DNA of 64,000 nt from Streptomyces sp. NBC_01197 (lineage in GTDB: Bacteria > Actinomycetota > Actinomycetes > Streptomycetales > Streptomycetaceae). The stretch is taken from NCBI RefSeq assembly GCF_036010505.1, contig NZ_CP108569.1, positions 4,692,001 through 4,756,000 on the forward strand, given 5' to 3'. The notes below the pieces were generated by a model. The model saw nothing but the letters and a program-made list of their open reading frames with translations. It did not search any database and was not told the origin of the DNA. A program made the translations under genes and the position numbers. Of the stretch, positions 34,863 through 41,882 are shown piece by piece (the stretch's first letter is position 1; every line of letters starts with the position of its first letter).

Positions 34863-34887
34863 GGAAGCCCCGGCCGCCGGGGCTTCC
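34863..34887 (+). terminator. Hairpin after the acyl-CoA dehydrogenase gene
   Basis: An 11-bp perfect stem (GGAAGCCCCGG, loop CCG, complement) begins 31 bases after the stop codon. Confidence 0.7.
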
Positions 34888-34931
34888 TCACTTCGGGCAG
34901 GGCCCTTGACCACGCTGCGCGCGCTGTACGG

Positions 34932-34962
34932 GCTGTCGCAATACGTTCAGGTATACGACAGC
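34932..34962. promoter_or_regulatory. Imperfect palindrome upstream of the 35033 gene
   Basis: GCTGTCG at 34932-34938 and CGACAGC at 34956-34962 flank AT-rich CAATAC/GTATA half-sites. It is almost a continuous 13-bp dyad, with one base missing on one side. It lies about 75 bases before the next gene, where a promoter and operator would be expected. Confidence 0.45.
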
Positions 34963-35032
34963 TCTGACCGAAGAGGACTGTATTTCCGCATTCCCCCTGC
35001 CCGGTGTCCCTGACCGTCTGCACACTGTCGCC

Positions 35033-36052
35033 ATGGAGGATCAGGAACAGCAGACGCAGACGCCGGGGCGGTTCTTCATCAATGTGCAGCGCCGGGACGA
35101 CCCCGTATCCGAAGTCACCGAGCTGGATGCGATGGCCTCGGCGCGCAAGTACGGCGAGATCGTGGTCCGGGGGCCGCTCTTCGGCTTCGCCGAGCAGCGG
35201 CGTGGTGAACGGCCCCGGTGGCGGCTGCTCGGCGGGATGGACACGGGGTATCCGCAGGACGCCCGGGACGAACTCAACTCGTATCTCTGGCTCAAGGCCA
35301 AGGACGAGACCGACGATCACCTGGAACGGCGCGAACTGCTCGCGGCGGTCGCCCGGTTGGAGACCGAGCCGCTGAACGCCGTGTCCGCCTGGGGTACGCG
35401 CTACCGCATCGTGCGCGCCGACGAGTTCGCCAGGATCGGCGGGGGCCGGCTGGAGCCGCCGAGGCCCACCGACGTCGATACGGACGGCTGGGACGAGCCG
35501 CGCGTCCGCCCGGTGCCGCGCACCAAGGGCTTCGTGATCGACCACAGCGCCGCGGTCGGGCTGACCGAGGGCCTGGACCGGGCCGGCCTGCTGCCGCTCT
35601 CGTACACCTCCCGGCGCTTCCCGCCCGACGTACTGGCGGACTCCCGGCGTGCGGTGACGACCCACCCCGGCCTGGTGCTGCTGCCGGTCGCCTTCCGGAT
35701 CATGGAGCACAAGGAGCACACCTGGTCGATGGTGGGCGCGCAGTGCGTCACCCCCCAGGAGGCGCGGCGCTGGCTGGTGCACTACCTGACCGAGTCGCTG
35801 CCGATGTTCGGGAACATCAGCGAACGGGACGCCGAGGTGTACGCACGGGCGGCCGGGCGGTTCACCCAGCAGCGCAGGCCCAATGAGCTCCGGGTGCGCG
35901 GACGTTGCTTCCAGATCGTCCGGGTGGAGCGCATGATGCGCATCGGCCCGGACGGCCCCGAGCCCCCGCGGCGCTCGGACACGGACATCCAGGAGCCCAT
36001 CAAGATCCGCCCCACCATGGACGAGTGGGGCACGATCACGCACGGGGAGTAG
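35033..36052 (+). CDS. Conserved hypothetical protein (DUF5954-like)
   Basis: A 339-residue soluble protein of streptomycete type, which I tentatively match to DUF5954. It contains two similar halves: PLFGFAEQRRGERPRWRLLGGMDTGYPQDARDELNSYLW and WGTRYRIVRADEFARIGGGRLEPPRPTDVD in the first, and VAFRIMEHKEHTWSMVGAQCVTPQEARRWLVHYL and VRGRCFQIVRVERMMRIGPDGPEPPRRSDTD in the second. This is an internal duplication. There is no signal peptide or membrane helix. It is preceded by a hairpin terminator and an operator-like palindrome, so it is probably transcribed alone. An IS derivative lies 20 bases after its stop. Confidence 0.7.
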   Translation: MEDQEQQTQTPGRFFINVQRRDDPVSEVTELDAMASARKYGEIVVRGPLFGFAEQRRGERPRWRLLGGMDTGYPQDARDELNSYLWLKAKDETDDHLERRELLAAVARLETEPLNAVSAWGTRYRIVRADEFARIGGGRLEPPRPTDVDTDGWDEPRVRPVPRTKGFVIDHSAAVGLTEGLDRAGLLPLSYTSRRFPPDVLADSRRAVTTHPGLVLLPVAFRIMEHKEHTWSMVGAQCVTPQEARRWLVHYLTESLPMFGNISERDAEVYARAAGRFTQQRRPNELRVRGRCFQIVRVERMMRIGPDGPEPPRRSDTDIQEPIKIRPTMDEWGTITHGE

Positions 36053-36141
36053 CCCGGGCGGACGGAGCAGGACAATGCAGTTGTCTTTGAGTAGCGGAGA
36101 TCGTTGCCCCGCGTGTGACGGGGTGGGGCGCGGGCCAGCGG

Positions 36142-36630
36142 GTGCGAATTGGGACCCTGACGAAGGTGTTCACCGCCGAGCTGGTCGATGCGGAGTAGCC
36201 AAGCACGACCGAGCCGAGCGGCGCCGCCGACTTCCCTGCCGGGCCGATCAGGTCGCACCGGAGGGCGTCCGGCTGGAACTGTGGGCCTACTTCGCGGTCA
36301 CCACGCGATCCGCAAGTTCGCTCACACAGCGGCGCTCGCCCGCCCCGCCGTGGACGCCGACCGCATTTCCGACCTGAAGTGCGTCCGCAGCATCCCACCC
36401 CAGCTCGGAGCGACCGACGCCAGGCTCACCCGCTCCTTCACTGAGGCCAGGCAGGAGGCACGCGCGCGCCTCCTCCCGGCCCGGCGCAATCGGGACTGCC
36501 CACGCGCGGTACAAGAAGCCGAACCGATAGCCCGTGCTGAGGACCCGCGCCAGACGCGGCACCGTGCAGCCCGGCCGTTGGGCCCACAATCAGTCCAGGA
36601 AGCCGAAGAGCACCTGCCGGGTCGAAAGGC
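36142..36630 (+). pseudogene. IS4-family-like transposase remnant (deleted, frameshifted, nonsense)
   Basis: Fragments are spread over three frames. VRIGTLTKVFTAELVDAE resembles the N-terminus and ends in TAG. KHDRAERRRRLPCR then VRLELWAYFAV follows in a second frame. HHAIRKFAHTAALARPAVDADRIS and SFTEARQEARARLLPARRNRDCPRAV, C-terminal-like, sit in a third. Finally RYKKPNR-stop-PVLRTRARRGT has TAG where a tyrosine codon would be one change away. The middle of the protein, with the catalytic acidic residues, is missing. Family assignment is from memory of streptomycete IS4 transposases. Confidence 0.7.
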
Positions 36631-36660
36631 CGACTCAGAGAAGCACCAACCCCCACCGCC

Positions 36661-37044
36661 CTAGAGCAGGTACTGGGCGTCCCCGTTCCCGAGCGACCAG
36701 TCGGCATCGGTGTTCTCGGTCAGCACGACGAACACGTTGCGGGGTTCCGTCCCCGCGTATTCCTGAGCGAGCTCGGCAATACGTCGGTACAGCGCCTGCT
36801 TCTGGGCGGCCGACCGGCCACCCCGCAAAGTGATCGCCACGTACACGATGCCGTCGTCCCGCTGCACGTCGAGGTAGGTGCCGTGACGCAAAACGCTGCG
36901 TTCCCCGTCGTGTCCGGTGAGGATCTGGAAACGATCGTCGTCCGGGATCCCCATCGTCTCGCCCAGCGCCTCCTGGACGGCGCGCCCCAATGCCTTCAAT
37001 CGCTGGGCGTCACAGCCCAGAACATCGATGCGAACGAGCGGCAT
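36661..37044 (-). CDS. 4-oxalocrotonate tautomerase-like (tautomerase_2) protein
   Basis: A 127-residue tautomerase-superfamily protein. Pro2, the catalytic base of the family after methionine removal, is present in MPLVRIDVLGC. The double beta-alpha-beta layout continues with LKALGRAVQEALGETMGIPDDDRFQILTGHD and GRSAAQKQALYRRIAELAQEYAGTEPRNVFVVLTENTDADWSLGNGDAQYL. ATG 37044 is preceded by AGGAGG at about 6 bases; a 19-residue longer form has no such site. It lies inside the inverted-repeat-bounded element and looks intact, unlike the transposase beside it. The substrate is unknown. Confidence 0.8.
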   Translation of the reverse strand: MPLVRIDVLGCDAQRLKALGRAVQEALGETMGIPDDDRFQILTGHDGERSVLRHGTYLDVQRDDGIVYVAITLRGGRSAAQKQALYRRIAELAQEYAGTEPRNVFVVLTENTDADWSLGNGDAQYLL

Positions 37045-37246
37045 GGAGCCTCCTGGGGAGATCGGCAATGCGACACCGAGTGTACGTACCAGTAGGTACA
37101 CACGACGTGCGAGTGCCGCCTAAAGCAACTGCATTGGACGGAGCAGGCCCCCGGGCCGGGGTCCGGGGGCCTGCTCCGTCTTGTCCAGCGGACCAGTTCG
37201 GGTCCAGTTCGGGCCCAAGCCGGGCCAGTTCGGGCCCAAGCCGGCG

Positions 37247-38506
37247 CTAGTTACCCGAAACCGTCACCGTGTCGTCGTCCTTCAGCTCCTGCACCAGCTG
37301 CTTGACCTTGGTCTTGTCCCAGACCAGATTGCCGCCGGTGGAGCCGGAGATCGGCATGTTCATCTGCTTGCCGTCACCGCCCGACACACCCTTCATGGCC
37401 CAGAACATGGATGCCAGGTTCCACAGGCTCATGTCCTTGTCCACGATCAGCGTGTCCAGGCCCGCGCCCATCACCGGGTAGAGCTTGAAGGGGTTCATGA
37501 TCGTGGACGGGGTGGCCGTCTGGGAGGCCAGGGCCGCCAGGAACTTCTGCTGGTTCTTCGTGCGCTGCAGGTCGCTGGCCGCGAAGGCGTGCCGGGTGCG
37601 GACGAAGGCCAGGGCCTGGCTGCCGTTGAGGGTCTGCTTGCCCGCCGGGAAGTCGGCGCCGGAGTCCTTGTCCTTGAACGCCTGCGGAATGTCCATCTGG
37701 ACCCCGCCGACCGCGTCCACGATGCTTGCGAAGCCGTCGAAACCGATCTCCGCGTAGTGGTCGATGTGCAGCCCGGTGTTGTACTCGATGGTGCGCACCA
37801 GCAGCTCCGGGCCGTCCTCCGCGTACGCGGCGTTCAGCTTCGTCTGCCGGCCGGTGTTCGGGTAGAGCTTGCCGGACGACGAGCCCTTGTACGACGGGAT
37901 CGTGACGTTCGAGTCACGGGGCAGCGAGACCATCGTGTTCCCGTGGTCACCGACGTGCAGGATGATCATGGAGTCGGTGCGCTTGCCCTCGGCGGAGCCG
38001 GTGTGCAGCTTCTTCTTGTCGGCCGCGGACATGCCGTCGCGGCTGTCCGAGCCCACGATCAGGTAGTTCGTGCCCTTGCCCGTGGCGGGACGGTCGATGA
38101 CCTTGGACAGGTCGACCTCGCGGCGCAGCTTTCCGTCGGCCCAGAAGTACGTACCGATGGAGACGCCGAGGATCGCGATCACCAGGACCAGCGCGCCGAT
38201 CTTGATGCGGCGGCGCCAGTTCGGGGGGGTGCCCGGACGTGTGGTGGGGTACGGGCCGCCAGCGCCCTGGCCGCCCTGGCCTCTCCGGCTGCCGGGGCCC
38301 GAGGGGCCACCCTGCCCGTAGACCTGGCCCGTGTTGTAGCCACTGTCGTACGCGGAGTCGTATCCGTTGTCGTAACCCTGGTCCTGCTGCTGTCCGCCGT
38401 ACTGCCGCTGGGCAGGTGGCGTCGAACGCTGCACGTGCCGCATGACCCGAGCACCGTCGGGCTGTGCGTTCTCGCTGCCGCGTCCGTAGCGGTCCCTGTC
38501 GTCCAT
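37247..38506 (-). CDS. LCP-family cell wall polymer ligase (LytR-CpsA-Psr) 1
   Basis: A 419-residue type II membrane protein of the LCP family, which transfers lipid-linked glycopolymers to peptidoglycan outside the membrane. A Gly/Gln/Tyr-rich cytoplasmic tail (residues 1-97) is followed by one helix (101-120) and the LCP domain. That domain has YLIVGSDSRDG, RTDSMIILHV, MVSLPRDS, LNAAYAEDGPELLVRTIEYNTGLHIDHYAEI and QALAFVRTRH. There is no LytR_C domain, unlike the neighbouring paralogues. ATG 38506 has a weak ribosome-binding site. It is divergent from the thioesterase gene. Confidence 0.9.
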   Translation of the reverse strand: MDDRDRYGRGSENAQPDGARVMRHVQRSTPPAQRQYGGQQQDQGYDNGYDSAYDSGYNTGQVYGQGGPSGPGSRRGQGGQGAGGPYPTTRPGTPPNWRRRIKIGALVLVIAILGVSIGTYFWADGKLRREVDLSKVIDRPATGKGTNYLIVGSDSRDGMSAADKKKLHTGSAEGKRTDSMIILHVGDHGNTMVSLPRDSNVTIPSYKGSSSGKLYPNTGRQTKLNAAYAEDGPELLVRTIEYNTGLHIDHYAEIGFDGFASIVDAVGGVQMDIPQAFKDKDSGADFPAGKQTLNGSQALAFVRTRHAFAASDLQRTKNQQKFLAALASQTATPSTIMNPFKLYPVMGAGLDTLIVDKDMSLWNLASMFWAMKGVSGGDGKQMNMPISGSTGGNLVWDKTKVKQLVQELKDDDTVTVSGN

Positions 38507-38624
38507 GTGGACCAGTGTGCCGTCACAGTGCGTATGTATTACAGGGCGGGTGTGGAATCGGGGCTGTGCTGTTGCAGAGCTGATGCAAAGTGCCGGGCTG
38601 CGGGCCCGGCCTAAGCTGGCACGT

Positions 38625-39149
38625 ATGACAGATCTTCCGGGCAAGCCCACCTCGGCCTCACGAACCACCCTGAGTCACATCATGACGGGCAATGACACCA
38701 ACCTCCTCGGTACCGTGCACGGTGGCGTGATCATGAAACTGGTGGACGACGCGGCCGGCGCCGTGGCCGGCCGGCACTCCGGCGGGCCCGCGGTCACCGC
38801 GTCGATGGACGAGATGGTCTTCCTGGAGCCGGTCCGCGTCGGTGACCTGGTCCATGTGAAGGCTCAGGTGAACTGGACCGGCCGGTCGTCGATGGAGGTC
38901 GGCGTACGGGTCCTGGCCGAGCGGTGGAACGAGTCGTCCCCGGCCCAGCAGGTCGGCAGCGCCTATCTGGTCTTCGCCGCGGTCGACGCGGACGGCAAGC
39001 CCCGGGCCGTACCGCCGGTGGTCCCCGGCAGCGAGCGCGACAAGCGGCGCTACCAGGAGGCGCAGATCCGCCGCACGCACCGGCTGGCCCGGCGCCGCGC
39101 GATCAAGGAGCTGCGGGAGCGGCACCTGGCCGACGGCATCGACGACTGA
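38625..39149 (+). CDS. Hotdog-fold acyl-CoA thioesterase
   Basis: A 174-residue acyl-CoA thioesterase of the 4HBT / YciA-BACH type. The active-site block is TNLLGTVHGGVIMKLVDDAAGAVAGRHSGG (Asn and Asp of the hotdog helix). It is followed by FLEPVRVGDLVHVKAQVNWTGRSSMEVGVRV and AYLVFAAVDADGKPRAVPPV. The Arg-rich C-terminal helix (YQEAQIRRTHRLARRRAIKEL) is common in this subgroup. ATG 38625 begins MTDLPGKPTSAS; the frame upstream overlaps the LCP start and is not conserved-looking. It is cytosolic, and its physiological acyl-CoA is unknown. Confidence 0.9.
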   Translation: MTDLPGKPTSASRTTLSHIMTGNDTNLLGTVHGGVIMKLVDDAAGAVAGRHSGGPAVTASMDEMVFLEPVRVGDLVHVKAQVNWTGRSSMEVGVRVLAERWNESSPAQQVGSAYLVFAAVDADGKPRAVPPVVPGSERDKRRYQEAQIRRTHRLARRRAIKELRERHLADGIDD

Positions 39150-39213
39150 GCGAGCGGGACGGACACGCGCCCCGGGACCGCCGGCCGACTCGCGGACCCT
39201 TACTCGCAACCCC

Positions 39214-40644
39214 TTACTTGCAGACCACCTGGTCGCCCGTGACCGCCGCGAACCTGCCCGGATCCGGCTCGTCCGCCCGGACCGGTGTCACCGTGGTGAA
39301 GTCCGACCCGAGCGTCACCTTCAGCGTGGAGCCGATCCCCGTCACCGGACGCAGCTCCGCGTGCGGCAGCGCCGCCGCCAGCGAGCGCACCGACCGGTTC
39401 CAGCGCGGGTCGTACTCGATGACCGTGCGCTTGCTGTCCGAGGTCACCGGCCCGCCCGGGACCGTGGCCGCGACCGACGAGAGGAAGCCGGTGGAGCGCA
39501 GGCTCTTGTCGGCGCGGGCGGCCAGGCCGGTGGTCGATGTGCCGTTGGACACCTGCACCCTGATCTGGTTGGGCGGCACGTCGACCTTCCGCGCCTTCGG
39601 CGCCGCCGACCGGTGAACGGCGATCGGCACGTCCGCGCGGATCTCCCTGAAGAGCTTCCCCGCCTTGACCGGGTCCCACTTCACCGTCGAGCCGATGCCC
39701 TTGACCTGGTAGTTCATCTGCCCGATGGGTACGGAGGTGAACTCCGACGACGCCGGCTCGAAGCCCCGCATCGCCTGCCCGATGGAGAGCATCTCGTCCG
39801 GGCCGAAGCCCTTGTCCGCCCGGACCGAGCCGAAGATCGTGGACGCGACATCGCGGAACTTGACCGGGTTCAGCAGGACGCCGCTGCTGGTCGTCTTGGC
39901 GATGAGGGAGGCCATGAAGCGCTGCTGGCGCTGCATCCGGCCCAGGTCGGACGCCGCGTCGAGGTGGCGGGAGCGTACGTACTGCAGCGCCTGGCCACCG
40001 TTGAGCCTGCTGGTCCCCACCGGCAGGTCGAGCCCGGTGTAGGAGTCCTTCAGCGGGCGGGCGGAGCAGATGTCGACGCCGCCGAGCACATCCACCGTCT
40101 TCATGAAGCTGGTGAAGTCGACCTCCAGATAGTGGTTGATCTGGACGCCGGTCATCTTCTCCACGGTCTGCACTGTGAGCTGGGGGCCGCCCTGGGCGTA
40201 CGCCGCGTTGAGCCGGAGCGGGTGGGCGGGGTAGCGCCTCCCGGAGGCGGGGTCGGTGCGCGCGGGTACCACCGCGTAGCTGTCCCGCGGCAGGCTCACC
40301 ACGCTCACCCGGGAGCGGTCCGCCGAGACGTGGACGAGCATGACCGTGTCGGTGCAGTGACAGGGGGCTCCGCCCAGGTGGTACTTCTTCTTCTCCGCCG
40401 GCGTGATCTTGTCGCGGCCGTCGGTGCCGACGAGGAGCACGTTCATACCGCGGCCCGGCGCGGGACGGTCCTTCATGTCCTTGAACGGGTCGATACGGCC
40501 GATGCCGTCCAGCTCGCCGATGAGCGCGTGACCGATCCCGCCGGCGCCCAGCACCAGGACGGACAGGGTGGTGGTGATGCGCATACCCCAGCGAGGGCGG
40601 GGCGGGCGGCGCGGCGGCGGCCTGCGGCGGCGGGGTGGGGGCAC
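39214..40644 (-). CDS. LCP-family cell wall polymer ligase 2 with LytR_C domain
   Basis: A 476-residue LCP protein. A short Pro/Arg-rich cytoplasmic stretch is followed by a membrane helix at 21-42 and the LCP domain: VLLVGTDGRDKITPAEKKKYHLGG, CTDTVMLVHVSADRSRVSVVSLPRDSYAVVP, LNAAYAQGGPQLTVQTVEKMTG and QALQYVRSRH. A C-terminal LytR_C domain follows (RVQVSNGTSTTGLAARADKSL to TPVR). Start: GTG 40644 keeps the basic tail; ATG 40584 would start just before the helix. It is divergent from the glycosyltransferase, as if they form a polymer-making and polymer-attaching pair. Confidence 0.88.
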   Translation of the reverse strand: MPPPRRRRPPPRRPPRPRWGMRITTTLSVLVLGAGGIGHALIGELDGIGRIDPFKDMKDRPAPGRGMNVLLVGTDGRDKITPAEKKKYHLGGAPCHCTDTVMLVHVSADRSRVSVVSLPRDSYAVVPARTDPASGRRYPAHPLRLNAAYAQGGPQLTVQTVEKMTGVQINHYLEVDFTSFMKTVDVLGGVDICSARPLKDSYTGLDLPVGTSRLNGGQALQYVRSRHLDAASDLGRMQRQQRFMASLIAKTTSSGVLLNPVKFRDVASTIFGSVRADKGFGPDEMLSIGQAMRGFEPASSEFTSVPIGQMNYQVKGIGSTVKWDPVKAGKLFREIRADVPIAVHRSAAPKARKVDVPPNQIRVQVSNGTSTTGLAARADKSLRSTGFLSSVAATVPGGPVTSDSKRTVIEYDPRWNRSVRSLAAALPHAELRPVTGIGSTLKVTLGSDFTTVTPVRADEPDPGRFAAVTGDQVVCK

Positions 40645-40777
40645 GGGGGAAACTGGGACACCTCCGCGGGGGGCGGGCAGGGGAAGCGACCACGGTAAGC
40701 CGCTGTGATCAACATCCCGGGCAGGCCACCCGGCCGCCGCGCCCGGTGTCCCTCGTTCGCGGTAACGTGACCTTCCT

Positions 40778-41800
40778 ATGGACGCCACGCCCGCCACGCC
40801 CGCTGTTTCTGTGATCATGCCGGTCCTCAACGAGGAGAGGCATCTGCGCAACTCGGTCCGCCACATCCTGGAGCAGGAGTACGACGGCGAGATGGAGGTG
40901 GTGATCGCCATCGGCCCGTCGTCCGACCGCACCGAGGAGATCGCCGCCGAGCTGGTACGGGAGGACCCCCGGGTCCACACCGTCGCCAATCCGACCGGCC
41001 GTACGCCCGCCGCGCTCAACGCAGCCATCAAGGCGTCGAGCCATCCCGTCGTGGTGCGGGTGGACGGCCACGGAATGCTCTCGCCGAACTACATCGCCAC
41101 CGCGGTCCGCCTCCTGGAGGAGACCGGCGCGATGAACGTCGGCGGGATCATGCACGCCGAAGGTGAGAACGCCTGGGAGGACGCGGTCGCCGCCGCGATG
41201 ACCTCCAAGATCGGCGTCGGCAACGCGGCGTTCCACACCGGCGGCAAGGCGGCCCCCGCCGAGACCGTCTACCTGGGTGTCTTCCGGCGCGAGGCGCTGG
41301 AGCAGCAGGGCGGGTACAACGAGGAGTTCATCCGCGCCCAGGACTGGGAGCTGAACTTCCGGATCCGCGAGGCCGGCGGCCTGATCTGGTTCTCGCCCGA
41401 GCTGCGCGTCCAGTACCGCCCGCGCCCCTCGGTCCGGGCGCTCGCCAAGCAGTACAAGGACTACGGCCGCTGGCGCCATGTCGTCGCCCGCTACCACGAG
41501 GGCTCGATCAACCTCCGCTACCTCGCCCCGCCGGCCGCGGTCTGCGCGATCGCGGCGGGCATCGTGGTCGGTGCGGCCGTCACCCCGTGGGCCTTCCTGG
41601 TGCCGGCCGGCTATGTCGCGGCCATCGTGGCGGGCTCGCTGCCGGCCGGCAAGGGGCTCTCGCCGAAGGCGCGGGTGCGGATCCCGGTGGCCCTGGCCAC
41701 CATGCACATGTGCTGGGGCTTCGGCTTCCTGACCAGCCCGCGCGCGCTGGCCCGCAAGGTCATCGCCAGCCGCCGCCCGGCGGTCCGCACCGCCGTCTGA
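40778..41800 (+). CDS. Membrane-associated family 2 glycosyltransferase
   Basis: A 340-residue GT2-type enzyme. The N-terminal GT-A domain has SVIMPVLNEERHL, IGPSSDRTEEIA, RVDGHGMLSPNYI (DxD-like DGH) and the acceptor motif AQDWELNFRIREAGG. Two to three membrane helices follow near residues 250-315. It resembles exopolysaccharide or succinoglycan-type (ExoA-like) transferases. The nucleotide sugar is unknown. It is flanked by LCP genes on both sides, which supports a role in a wall-linked polymer. A hairpin at 41808-41852 ends the gene. Confidence 0.9.
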   Translation: MDATPATPAVSVIMPVLNEERHLRNSVRHILEQEYDGEMEVVIAIGPSSDRTEEIAAELVREDPRVHTVANPTGRTPAALNAAIKASSHPVVVRVDGHGMLSPNYIATAVRLLEETGAMNVGGIMHAEGENAWEDAVAAAMTSKIGVGNAAFHTGGKAAPAETVYLGVFRREALEQQGGYNEEFIRAQDWELNFRIREAGGLIWFSPELRVQYRPRPSVRALAKQYKDYGRWRHVVARYHEGSINLRYLAPPAAVCAIAAGIVVGAAVTPWAFLVPAGYVAAIVAGSLPAGKGLSPKARVRIPVALATMHMCWGFGFLTSPRALARKVIASRRPAVRTAV

Positions 41801-41807
41801 GCGTGGA

Positions 41808-41852
41808 GAAAGGGCCGGCCCGCCCGCCGTGAGGCGGCAGGCCGGCCCTTTC
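41808..41852. terminator. Hairpin between glycosyltransferase and LCP 3
   Basis: A 13-bp perfect outer stem (GAAAGGGCCGGCC and complement) starts 8 bases after the glycosyltransferase stop. The inner part can also pair (CGCC/GGCG). It lies between converging genes. Confidence 0.7.
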
Positions 41853-41882
41853 CCGTGCTGTGCTCCGGCTTACGGACCCGGG

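Larger units (their letters stand above)
36073..37136. mobile_element. IS4-like insertion-sequence derivative carrying a tautomerase gene
   Basis: The left end CAATGCAGTTG (36073-36083) and right end CAACTGCATTG (37126-37136) are perfect 11-bp inverted repeats. With one extra base on the left, the match extends to CTTT. An 11-bp direct repeat flanks both. Within the 1,064-bp element the first 560 bases hold broken pieces of an IS4-type transposase and the last 480 hold a minus-strand tautomerase gene. The transposase core is deleted, so the element cannot move on its own. It is either a dead IS that gained a passenger or a non-autonomous unit mobilised in trans. Confidence 0.75.
36061..37147. 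repeat. 11-bp direct repeat flanking an insertion (target-site duplication)
   Basis: GACGGAGCAGG occurs at 36061-36071 and again at 37137-37147, exactly outside matching inverted ends. An 11-bp duplication fits the 10-13 bp range of IS4-type elements. It marks the original insertion point just downstream of the 35033 gene. Confidence 0.75.

Noticed and set aside
36075..36377. 100-codon open frame within the IS derivative as a gene
   Set aside because: Better explained as one frame of a broken transposase; homologous pieces continue in other frames.
36661..37101. 146-residue form of the tautomerase
   Set aside because: It would hide the catalytic proline behind 19 residues; the ATG at 37044 has a strong ribosome-binding site and exposes Pro2.
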